Shown here: one piece after another, positions 8,593 through 15,673 of the stretch
How the letters are laid out: every line of letters begins with the position of its first letter
How positions within the stretch are numbered: the first letter of the stretch is position 1
NCBI GenBank assembly: GCA_020249145.1
Contig: JADCGF010000017.1
Location: 124,001 to 188,000, forward strand
Direction: 5' to 3'
DNA from: Roseomonas sp.
Lineage (GTDB): Bacteria > Pseudomonadota > Alphaproteobacteria > Acetobacterales > Acetobacteraceae
DNA: 64,000 nt
Made by a program: the position numbers and the translations under genes
The notes under the pieces: generated by a model
Seen by the model: the letters and a program-made list of their open reading frames with translations, nothing else
Databases searched by the model: none
What the model was told of the DNA's origin: nothing

Positions 8593-8725
8593 CACGTTGA
8601 AGGCTTTGCTTCGCGCCTCTGGCAAACAAACCGCGGCCAGCGTCGGATTGGCTGGAGAACAGTAATTTACGCCCGATCCGTCCCCACCCCTTGCCGCGCC
8701 GCGCCGCCCGCGCCACAACCAGTCC

Positions 8726-9640
8726 ATGTCACTTGAAGCTGATCTCCTCGCCGAAAGGCGCCGCCTGTCGCGCCGCGTCAGCCTATGGCGCACGCTGGCC
8801 GTGCTGGGCGTCATCGCCGCGCTCGCGGTGATTTTTGGCCGGGGCGATATGGGCGGGCTTGCCTCGGGCGACCATATACTGCGGCTCCGCATCGAAGGCG
8901 TCATCTTGGAAGATCGCCGCCTTCTGGAAGTGATCGAAGAAGCCCGTCGCGACACCTCCGCCCGCGCCATGCTTTTGGTCATAGACAGTCCCGGCGGCAG
9001 CATGTCGGGTGGCGAGGCCCTGCATGGCGCGCTCAAGCGTTTTGCGGAGAAGAAACCGCTGGTCGCGCTGATGGGCGGCACGGCGGCCTCAGCGGGCTAT
9101 ATGATTGCCATGCCCGCGCAGCATGTGCTGGCGCGGGAAGCGACCGTCACCGGTTCCATCGGCGTCCTGCTGCAAAGCTTTGATGTTTCCGAATTGATGG
9201 CCCGGCTTGGCGTGCGCCCGGACATCCTGGCGACCGGCCCCTTCAAGGCGCAGCCCAACCCCTTCCAGCCGCTCACGGACCAGGGCCGGGCGGAAATGAT
9301 GCGGGTTCTGGAAGATTTGCACGGCCAATTCATCGGAATTGTTGCCAATGGCCGCCGCATGGATGAAGCGCTTGTGCGCCCACTCGCCGATGGCAGGGTC
9401 TTTACCGGGCGTCAGGCGCTGCCCCTTGGCCTGATTGACGCCATTGGCGGAGAGGCTGAGGCCCGCGCCTGGCTCGCCGCCCAGAAGAACGTGCCAGAGG
9501 CGCTCCCGGTACGCGATCTGGAACCGCGCGACCGGTTTGATAAGTTTCTTAACCGGTTTGCGGGTAGCCTTGTGAAAACGCTTTTGACAGAATGGTTTGG
9601 CGTTGACGCCCCGCGGGCGGTCTGGCAGCTTTCCAGATAG
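8726..9640 (+). CDS. sppA: signal peptide peptidase SppA (S49 family)
   Basis: An inner-membrane serine protease that degrades cleaved signal peptides. The 304-residue short form has one N-terminal membrane anchor (about residues 22-37) and a single S49 domain. The Ser/Lys dyad is visible as Ser122 in GGTAASAGYM and Lys174 in ATGPFKAQP; the IDSPGGS motif lies at 86-92. It sits in the conserved order rpsA...sppA-ihfB, interrupted here by the toxin-antitoxin pair. The ATG at 8726 is the first start that keeps the basic N-terminal cytoplasmic segment. Confidence 0.93.
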   Translation: MSLEADLLAERRRLSRRVSLWRTLAVLGVIAALAVIFGRGDMGGLASGDHILRLRIEGVILEDRRLLEVIEEARRDTSARAMLLVIDSPGGSMSGGEALHGALKRFAEKKPLVALMGGTAASAGYMIAMPAQHVLAREATVTGSIGVLLQSFDVSELMARLGVRPDILATGPFKAQPNPFQPLTDQGRAEMMRVLEDLHGQFIGIVANGRRMDEALVRPLADGRVFTGRQALPLGLIDAIGGEAEARAWLAAQKNVPEALPVRDLEPRDRFDKFLNRFAGSLVKTLLTEWFGVDAPRAVWQLSR

Positions 9641-9763
9641 GGCAGGTTCCGTTCGGTGCAGGCAAGGCGTGTGGCTTTGCGGGCTTGCTTCCTACAGGTG
9701 AGGTTTAAAGGTGCCCAAGCTGATATGGGCGCTTGATAAGAACGCTTTGGGAGAAAACCCAGC

Positions 9764-10084
9764 ATGACGAGATCGGAACTGATCGCGCAACTCGCGGCAA
9801 GCAATCCGCATTTGCGCCAGGGCGATGTGGAAGCGATTGTGGCGACCATTTTCGGTGAAATCACCGCAGCCTTGGCGCGCGGTGATCGCGTGGAATTGCG
9901 CGGCTTTGGCGCCTTTTCGACAAAATCGCGCGAAGGCCGCACTGGGCGCAATCCACGCACCGGGGAAAGCGTGCCGGTTGAGGCGAAATCCGTGCCCTAT
10001 TTCAAGCCCGGCAAGGAATTGCGCGAACGCATCAATACGAAGAAGGCGCCGCCACCCGCGAAGCGCGCCGCGCGCCGCGCGTGA
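9764..10084 (+). CDS. ihfB: integration host factor beta subunit
   Basis: The beta subunit of the IHF heterodimer, which binds the DNA minor groove and bends it about 160 degrees, aiding recombination, replication and transcription. The 106-residue protein has the HU/IHF fold: [11 protein letters not shown] at the start, the dimerisation helices, [26 protein letters not shown], and the beta-arm with the intercalating proline in GRNPRTG. A basic C-terminal tail (KRAARRA) follows. The last position of the core, [12 protein letters not shown], is standard. It could matter directly for the integrase-bearing element elsewhere in this window, since many tyrosine integrases need IHF. Confidence 0.93.
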   Translation: MTRSELIAQLAASNPHLRQGDVEAIVATIFGEITAALARGDRVELRGFGAFSTKSREGRTGRNPRTGESVPVEAKSVPYFKPGKELRERINTKKAPPPAKRAARRA

Positions 10085-10239
10085 CGCGCTGAAGCCGCCC
10101 AGCGGTTTCCCACAAACAGGATACTGGCGGATTCCTGACGATATGCTGATAGCGCATGGCATGCCTTGCGCGATTATGCCTTGACGCGAAGGCGCCACCG
10201 GGGATTGTGTGACCAAGCTGATCCCCAAAGGCCCTGCCA

Positions 10240-10551
10240 ATGCGCTGGTTCATTTTTCTGCCCCTCGCCATCCTGGTGGTGCTCTTCATGCTCTCGAACC
10301 CGCAGAGCATCGAATTGCGCCTTTGGCCCTTTGATCTTGCCTGGACAGCCTCGGCCTCCATCGCTGTGCTCTCCATCGCCGCTGTCGCTTTCCTACTCGG
10401 CGCCTTGATCGCTTGGGCTGCGGCCATACCTGCACGTCGCCGCGGCCGCGCCGCGGAACGCCGCGTGGCGGAACTTGAAGCGCGGATCACCGCGCTCAAT
10501 GCCAGCGCCGCCCAGGTAGTCGCTGACCAAAAGGCCCTGACCCAATCATGA
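10240..10551 (+). CDS. LapA family inner-membrane protein (DUF1049)
   Basis: A 103-residue protein of the lipopolysaccharide assembly protein A / DUF1049 family. It has two transmembrane helices (about residues 3-18 and 38-63) separated by the family segment [14 protein letters not shown], then a cytoplasmic coiled-coil-like tail ([21 protein letters not shown]). In E. coli, LapA acts with LapB in controlling LPS synthesis; the role here is by analogy. The stop overlaps the pyrF start in an ATGA, making lapA-pyrF-trpF-MFS a tightly packed operon. Confidence 0.8.
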   Translation: MRWFIFLPLAILVVLFMLSNPQSIELRLWPFDLAWTASASIAVLSIAAVAFLLGALIAWAAAIPARRRGRAAERRVAELEARITALNASAAQVVADQKALTQS

Positions 10552-11255
10552 TCGCCCGCCCCCAAAGCGGCGCCGCCCGCATCATCCCCGCCCTTGATTC
10601 GGGGGATGCGGCGCGCGCCCAGGCCCTGGCCGAAAGCCTCGCGCCCCATTGCGGGCTGCTGAAGGTGGGGCTTGAGCTTTTCACTTCAGTCGGCCCCAGC
10701 ATAGTCAGCGCCATGGCACGGCATCGCCCCATTTTCCTGGACCTGAAGCTGCACGACATCCCGAATACCGTGGCAGGCGCGGTGCGTTCCCTGCTGCCGC
10801 TGAAACCCGCCATGATGACGCTGCATGCCGCAGGCGGTGCCGCCATGATCGCTGCCGCGCGGACCGAGGCCGAGAAAGCCGGCGCCGATCGCCCCATGCT
10901 GCTGGCAGTGACGGTGCTGACCAGCATTGACGCCGCAACCCTGGCCAGCACGGGCGTCCCGGCCAGCCCTGCCGATCAGGTGCTGCGCCTGGCGCGGCTT
11001 GCCCTCGCCGCCGGGGCGGATGGGCTGGTGTGCAGCCCGCAGGAAGCGGGGGTACTCCGCGCCGCCCTTGGCCCCTCCCCCTTCCTGGTGGTGCCAGGTG
11101 TGCGCCCCGCCGGCAGCGCCGCGGGCGATCAGGCCCGCACCGCCACGCCCGCCGAGGCTGTGGCCGCCGGGGCGGATTGGATTGTGGTCGGTCGCCCCAT
11201 CACCGGCGCACCGGACCCGGCCGCGGCCGCCGCCGCCATCGCGGCAGGGCTTTGA
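10548..11255 (+). CDS. pyrF: orotidine 5'-phosphate decarboxylase
   Basis: The last step of UMP synthesis: OMP is decarboxylated to UMP. A TIM-barrel enzyme of 235 residues. The catalytic Asp65-Lys67-Asp70 array is visible in [13 protein letters not shown], with the N-terminal IIPALDSGD strand and the phosphate-binding VPGVRPAG and WIVVGRPIT segments near the C-terminus. The ATG overlaps the lapA stop. The trpF start follows after 4 bases, coupling a pyrimidine gene to a tryptophan gene, an arrangement common in Acetobacteraceae and related families (recalled, not checked). Confidence 0.96.
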   Translation: MIARPQSGAARIIPALDSGDAARAQALAESLAPHCGLLKVGLELFTSVGPSIVSAMARHRPIFLDLKLHDIPNTVAGAVRSLLPLKPAMMTLHAAGGAAMIAAARTEAEKAGADRPMLLAVTVLTSIDAATLASTGVPASPADQVLRLARLALAAGADGLVCSPQEAGVLRAALGPSPFLVVPGVRPAGSAAGDQARTATPAEAVAAGADWIVVGRPITGAPDPAAAAAAIAAGL

Positions 11256-11259
11256 GGCG

Positions 11260-11901
11260 ATGCTGGTCAAGATATGCGGCATCAAGGACGTGCCCGCGCT
11301 GGAAGCCGCAAGATTGGCCGGGGCGGATATGGTGGGGTTTGTCTTCTTCCCACCCTCCCCGCGCGCTGTGACGCCCACCGAGGCTGGTTTGCTCGCGCAT
11401 TCCTATACGGGCGGCCCGAAGCGCGTCGGGCTATTTGTGGACCCCGATGACGCCACCCTGGCCGCGACCTTGGCCGAAGTGCCGCTCGATATCCTGCAAT
11501 TGCAGGGCGAAGAAAGCCCGGCCCGGGTCGGCGACATCCGCGCGCGTTTCGGCAAGCCCGTGATGAAGGCGCTTGGCATTGGCAGCAAGGCCGATCTGGC
11601 GCGCCTGCCGGATTACGCGGATCAGGTGGATTACTTCCTGCTCGATGCCCGCCCACCGCCTGGCAGTGCGCTGCCTGGGGGCAATGCCCTGGCCTTTGAT
11701 TGGGCGCTGATGAAGGGCGAAGACCCACCGCGCCCCTGGCTGCTCGCGGGCGGGCTGACGCCGGCCAATGTGGCGGAGGCCATCGCGGCTTCCGGCGCGC
11801 CGGGCGTGGATGTATCTTCCGGCGTTGAAAAGGCGCGCGGCGTCAAGGACCCCGCCGCCATCGCCGCCTTCATCGCCAATGCCAAAGCCGCCCGCGCGTG
11901 A
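11260..11901 (+). CDS. trpF: phosphoribosylanthranilate isomerase
   Basis: Converts N-(5-phosphoribosyl)anthranilate to CdRP in tryptophan synthesis. The frame is open from 10927, but TrpF proper begins at the ATG at 11260 (MLVKICGIKD), giving 213 residues. Catalytic Cys6 is in KICGIKD, and the second acid is in the LLDARPPPGSALPGG segment. The phosphate-binding GGLTPANVAEA and GVDVSSGVEKARGVKD motifs are intact. It starts 4 bases after pyrF. The stop overlaps the GTG start of the MFS gene. No trpB or trpA is seen next to it. Confidence 0.96.
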   Translation: MLVKICGIKDVPALEAARLAGADMVGFVFFPPSPRAVTPTEAGLLAHSYTGGPKRVGLFVDPDDATLAATLAEVPLDILQLQGEESPARVGDIRARFGKPVMKALGIGSKADLARLPDYADQVDYFLLDARPPPGSALPGGNALAFDWALMKGEDPPRPWLLAGGLTPANVAEAIAASGAPGVDVSSGVEKARGVKDPAAIAAFIANAKAARA

Positions 11902-13079
11902 CGGCAAGCGAAGAAAGCGAAGCCGCCGAAAAGGCCAAGATGCGTCGGGTACTGGCGATTTTCGGCCCGGCGGTCTTCGCCGGCGCCTTTGCGACACGCG
12001 TCACTGACCCGACGGTCGCCGAAATCGCCGGGGAATTCAGCGTGACCGTGGCCGAGGCAGCCTTGCTCGGCACCGCCTATACCCTGCCCTTTGCCCTGGT
12101 GCAGCCAATCCTGGGGCCGGTCGCGGATTCCATCGGCAAGCGGCGGATTGTGATGATTTGCGTGGCAATGCTGGGGGTGATGCTGCTGGCGGCGGCGGTT
12201 TCGGCCAGCTTTGGCTGGTTGATGGCCTTCCGCGCGGCCTCCGGCATGGCAGCGGGGGGGATGATGCCGCTCACGCTTGCCATCATGGGTGATGCGGTAT
12301 CGCTGAAATACCGGCAGGTGGCGCTATCGCGCATTCTGATCTTCGGCATTAGCGGGCAGATCGCGGGCGGCGTGGTGGCGGGGCCAATCGCCGCAGTGGC
12401 GGGCTGGCGCGGCGTGCTGGTGGTTTGCGCCGTCGCCGCCTTTATCGGCCTTGTCGCCCTGATCCTGGCCGCCCGAGGCGCCCCGCGCGAAACCATGACG
12501 CGATATGACCCCATGGTGGCGCTGCAACGCTATCGCGGCATCATCGCCAACCCCGCCGCCCTGCCCTTATTCGCCGCCGTTGCGGTGGAAGGCGGCCTGG
12601 TTTTTGGCGTCTTCCCCTTTATCGCGCCGCTGCTGATCGAACGCGCCATTGGCGGCACCATGGAAGCAGGCTTTGCCATTGGCGCCTTTGGTCTGGGCGG
12701 GTTGTTGTTTGCTGCCCTTGTCGCGCCACTGCTGGCGCGTTTCGGCCAGGGTGGCGTGATCCGCATTGGCGGCGCCACCGCCGCGCTCGCGCTGACGGGC
12801 TTTGCCGTGGCGCCTTCCCTGCTGGTGGCGACGCTGGCGGGCTTGGGCCTTGGGCTTGGCTTTTACATGATCCACAACGCCATCCAGACCCGCGCGACCG
12901 AGCTTGCCCCCCAGGCGCGTGGCAGTGCCATGTCGCTCCATGCCTTCGCCTTTTTCGGTGGCCAATCTCTTGGGCCGATCTTTTATGGGCTGGGCGCGAT
13001 GGTCTTTGGCCTGCCAGTGACCTTGGGGTTGGCGGGTGCTGCGATCATGGCGCTGGCGCTGCTTTTGGCGCGGCGCTAA
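11898..13079 (+). CDS. MFS transporter (drug/H+ antiporter-like)
   Basis: A 393-residue major facilitator with about 12 hydrophobic segments. The loop 2-3 signature appears as GPVADSIGKRRIV (near residues 74-86), and the antiporter-type glycine-rich helix 5 as GQIAGGVVAGPIAAVAGWRG. Substrate cannot be predicted; the family includes efflux pumps for sugars and drugs. The listed start is a GTG overlapping the trpF stop (GTGA); the ATG at 11940 (MRRVLAIFG) is a reasonable alternative that would remove a charged 14-residue leader. It is the last gene of the lapA-pyrF-trpF operon. Confidence 0.85.
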   Translation: MTASEESEAAEKAKMRRVLAIFGPAVFAGAFATRVTDPTVAEIAGEFSVTVAEAALLGTAYTLPFALVQPILGPVADSIGKRRIVMICVAMLGVMLLAAAVSASFGWLMAFRAASGMAAGGMMPLTLAIMGDAVSLKYRQVALSRILIFGISGQIAGGVVAGPIAAVAGWRGVLVVCAVAAFIGLVALILAARGAPRETMTRYDPMVALQRYRGIIANPAALPLFAAVAVEGGLVFGVFPFIAPLLIERAIGGTMEAGFAIGAFGLGGLLFAALVAPLLARFGQGGVIRIGGATAALALTGFAVAPSLLVATLAGLGLGLGFYMIHNAIQTRATELAPQARGSAMSLHAFAFFGGQSLGPIFYGLGAMVFGLPVTLGLAGAAIMALALLLARR

Positions 13080-13401
13080 GGCCGCGTTTCGGCGCCCGAT
13101 TCGCAAGCCTGGAAGCATGCGTCCTTGGGGGGCCTGAACACAAAACGAACAGGTTCATCGAGACCGCGAAAGCTTAGTCCATATTTTTCAGGGCATTACA
13201 GGCATAAACTGGAACAAAAAAGAAACGCGCGACTCGGGGCGAATCGGGCAATAGCGCTACCAACATATAGTGGCAGGGCTTTGGCCCCGGACACAAGCGC
13301 GTTCGCTTCCCGTGCCGGGCGCAACATGGGGGCACCGGCATTGCCGCGGCCCCGCCGATATGGCCCAATGGGCATCACCTTCCAGCAACAGGACCTCCCC
13401 C
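13080..13401. other. 322-base intergenic region
   Basis: No convincing ORF, tRNA or terminator is seen here. The middle part (about 13180-13270) is AT-richer than its surroundings and includes CATATAGT near 13264-13271, which could be a -10 element for the downstream small gene, but no matching -35 was found. Confidence 0.4.
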
Positions 13402-13725
13402 ATGCCCAAGGCCTTCTTCATGGTGCGCGCCGTGGTCGCCGACCCAGCCGACCGCCCCGCCTTCGACACCTGGTATGAAAAGGAACATTTGCCCGATGCG
13501 CAGGCCGCCTTTGGCGTTGCCCATGCCTGGCGCTGCTGGAGCAGGACGGACCCCTCACTCCATTTCGCCTTTTATGAATTCCCGAGCCTGGCGGCGGTGG
13601 AAGCCCTGCCGGGTTCACCCGCGCTTTCGGCCATGATCGCGGAGTTTGACCGGGTTTGGGGTAGCCGCGTTACGCGATCCCGCGAAATCCTGGAATTCGC
13701 GGGGGAATTGCACCGCCCGGGCTGA
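13402..13725 (+). CDS. small ferredoxin-fold (dimeric alpha/beta barrel-like) protein
   Basis: A 107-residue protein starting MPKAFFMVRAVV. The pattern strand - WYEKEHLPDAQAAFG - strand HFAFYEF - helix SLAAVEALPGS resembles dimeric alpha/beta barrel proteins such as the EthD and antibiotic-monooxygenase-like groups, in which the WYxxEHLPD stretch is typical. The function is unknown. The frame extends upstream to 13270, but the ATG at 13402 matches the fold start. Its stop codon directly abuts the stop of the convergent aminotransferase, leaving no base between the two genes. Confidence 0.6.
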   Translation: MPKAFFMVRAVVADPADRPAFDTWYEKEHLPDAQAAFGVAHAWRCWSRTDPSLHFAFYEFPSLAAVEALPGSPALSAMIAEFDRVWGSRVTRSREILEFAGELHRPG

Positions 13726-14889
13726 TCAGCGCTTGCTAAGCGCCTCAGCCAGACGCCCACTCGCTTCGCGGATACGTGCCTCGCTTTGCGCGAAGCAAAG
13801 CCGCAAATGGCCTTCGCCCCCCGCGCCAAAGGCCGCCCCCGGCGCGATGCCAACCCGCGCCGAATGCAGCAGGGATTTCGCGAGGCCGAGGCTGTCCGTG
13901 CAGCCTTCCACCTTCAGGAAAAGATACATCGCGCCATCCGGGCGGGGTGCCGTGATGCCGGGGATGCTGGACAGCGCCGCATGGGCGATATCGCGCGCCT
14001 TCAAATACCGCGCGCGGTTTTCCGCGATGAAGGCATCGCCCTGATCGAGCGCCACCACGCCGGCATGCTGGATGAAGGTGGGCGCTGAGGACATGTTGAA
14101 TTCATTCAGCTTGCCGATGGCATCCATCAGCGCCGGCGGTGCCACAATCCAGCCCAATCGCCAGCCCGTCATGGCCCAGGATTTGGAGAAGGAATTCACC
14201 GACACCACACGATCCTGTTCATCCGCGATTTCAAGGAAGGAAGGCGCGGCATCGCCGGCGAAATAGAGCCTTTCATAGACATCATCGGCCAGGATCCAGG
14301 TGCCGGTCTGGCGGCATTTTTCCAGGATGGCGCGCTGTTCTTCACTGGTCAGGGTCCAGCCCGTGGGATTGCCAGGGCTGTTCAGGAATAGCAGCTTAGT
14401 CTCAGGCGTGATGGCCGCCAGCAATTCATCCAAATCCGCGCGCCAGATACCGTTCATGAGCCGGAGCGGCATGTCGGTCACTTCCGCGCCCATCACGCGC
14501 GAAATCCCATCCATATTGGGCCAGGCGGGCGTTGGGATCACCACGCGATCACCGGGCGAAAGGAGCGCTTGCGCCACCAGCATCAGCGCATTGACGCCAG
14601 ATGCCGTGACAGCGACGCGCGATGTGGCGACGGGCCGATTATTGCGCTTGAGGTAAGCTGCGATGGCTTCACGCAGTGGCGGGATACCTGGATTGGGCGC
14701 ATAGAAGGTTTTGCCTTCATCCAGCGCCAGCTTCGCCGCTTCCCGCACGAAATCCGGCGTGACCGTATCAGGTTCCCCGAACCAGAGGGGAATGACATCT
14801 TGCATATAACGCCCGGCTTCGGAGACCTCTCGGATCAGAGAGCCTGGGATTTCAGCAAGGGCGGGGCGGGGCGTGGGTTCGAAGCGCAT
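13726..14889 (-). CDS. pyridoxal-phosphate-dependent aminotransferase, class I/II
   Basis: A fold-type I aminotransferase of 387 residues, related to aspartate/aromatic aminotransferases. Visible features are GEPDTVTPDFVREA, the TASGVNALMLVAQALLSPGD cofactor region, NSPGNPTGW, ILADDVYERLYF, and the PLP lysine in SFSKSWAMTGWRLGW. The C-terminal PGAAFGAGGEGHLRLCF contains the arginine that binds the substrate carboxylate. The amino donor cannot be inferred. The ATG at 14889 matches family starts (MRFEPTPRPALAEIPGS). It stands alone on this strand between the small barrel protein and higBA. Confidence 0.88.
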   Translation of the reverse strand: MRFEPTPRPALAEIPGSLIREVSEAGRYMQDVIPLWFGEPDTVTPDFVREAAKLALDEGKTFYAPNPGIPPLREAIAAYLKRNNRPVATSRVAVTASGVNALMLVAQALLSPGDRVVIPTPAWPNMDGISRVMGAEVTDMPLRLMNGIWRADLDELLAAITPETKLLFLNSPGNPTGWTLTSEEQRAILEKCRQTGTWILADDVYERLYFAGDAAPSFLEIADEQDRVVSVNSFSKSWAMTGWRLGWIVAPPALMDAIGKLNEFNMSSAPTFIQHAGVVALDQGDAFIAENRARYLKARDIAHAALSSIPGITAPRPDGAMYLFLKVEGCTDSLGLAKSLLHSARVGIAPGAAFGAGGEGHLRLCFAQSEARIREASGRLAEALSKR

Positions 14890-14966
14890 GGTGAGGCTTT
14901 AGCGCGAGGGCCGCGCGTTGGACAGGGTGGGGTGGGGTCGCGAAGGCGCTACCGCGCACCCCCCAA

Positions 14967-15296
14967 TCATCCTTGGCTAGCGGCTTGGGTTTTGGGCGCC
15001 TGGTAAGGCTTTACCTTGATCTGCCCCGCGCGCTGGCGGGCGCGGGCAATGTCAAAACTGCCCTGCATGCGCAGCAAAGTATCCATGGAAACACCGAAGG
15101 CTTTTTCCACCCTGATCGCCATTTCGGGCGAAAGGGCAGCGCGTTCATTCAGCAGCGCGGAAAGCGCGGGGCGCGTGACGCCGAGCACCTTGGCCGCTTC
15201 CGTGACGGAAAGCCCGTGGGGGTCAATGACCTCATGCTTGATGAAGCCGCCGGGATGGGCGGGGTTTTTGAGGCGGATGGCTTGAGTGCTGGTCAT
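14967..15296 (-). CDS. higA: HigA-type antitoxin (XRE helix-turn-helix)
   Basis: The antitoxin of a HigBA module; it binds DNA and neutralises HigB. The frame opens at 15347, but the ATG at 15296 (MTSTQAIRLKNPAHPG) has an AAGGA site just upstream and gives 109 residues. The family-typical start HPGGFIKHEVIDPHGLSVTEAAKVLGVTRPALSALLNERA includes the helix-turn-helix, and SPEMAIRVEKAFGVSMDTLLRMQ follows. It lies 13 bases after the toxin gene, the toxin-first order typical of hig. Autorepression probably uses the palindrome at 15636-15653. Confidence 0.9.
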   Translation of the reverse strand: MTSTQAIRLKNPAHPGGFIKHEVIDPHGLSVTEAAKVLGVTRPALSALLNERAALSPEMAIRVEKAFGVSMDTLLRMQGSFDIARARQRAGQIKVKPYQAPKTQAASQG

Positions 15297-15309
15297 TGGT
15301 GCATCCTTT

Positions 15310-15600
15310 TCAGTGGTAGTCTTCGTAATCCAGGTTGATGATTTCAATTTCCGCCTGATCTATGCGGAAGGTCAGGCGCCAGTTTTTGGTGACTGAAAGG
15401 CTCCATTCCCCTTTGCGATCACCGGTTAATTGATGCGCCTTCCAGCTTGGTATGCTGCGCAATTCATCTTCCCGCGCCATGTCTTGCAGGAAGGAAATCA
15501 TGCGCCGCAATTTGGGCACGACAGAAGCTTGAAGGCCGGATGCGTCGTCGTCTTCAATGAAGCGCCGCAGGCCCTTATGGATGACGTTGCGGATTTTCAT
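15310..15600 (-). CDS. higB: HigB-type toxin (RelE/ParE fold mRNA interferase)
   Basis: A 96-residue RelE-superfamily toxin of the HigB/host-inhibition type, expected to cut mRNA on the ribosome. Family segments are GLRRFIEDDDASGLQ at the start, the middle PSWKAHQLTGDRKGEWSLSVTKNWRLTFRID, and a C-terminal IINLDYEDYH. Candidate catalytic basic residues lie in the KNWRLTFR strand. It is first in the higBA operon, 35 bases downstream of a perfect 18-base palindrome, and starts 73 bases after the stop of the restriction-modification gene on the same strand. Confidence 0.9.
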   Translation of the reverse strand: MKIRNVIHKGLRRFIEDDDASGLQASVVPKLRRMISFLQDMAREDELRSIPSWKAHQLTGDRKGEWSLSVTKNWRLTFRIDQAEIEIINLDYEDYH

Positions 15601-15635
15601 TGGGCTTTCTTCTGAAGCAATGGGCGGAGTTTGTC

Positions 15636-15653
15636 AAGTGTAAATTTACACTT
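15636..15653. promoter_or_regulatory. palindromic operator upstream of higBA
   Basis: A perfect 18-base palindrome, AAGTGTAAATTTACACTT, lies between the restriction-modification stop and the higB start. It overlaps a TTGACA on the minus strand (15637-15632). HigA proteins bind such sites to repress their operon; that this is the HigA site is inference from position and symmetry. Confidence 0.75.
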
Positions 15654-15673
15654 TACAGGCACGTGCTACGCCT

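Noticed and set aside
13200..13320. Possible tRNA or small RNA before the barrel-protein gene
   Set aside because: No cloverleaf can be drawn and no stable hairpin with a T-run is present.
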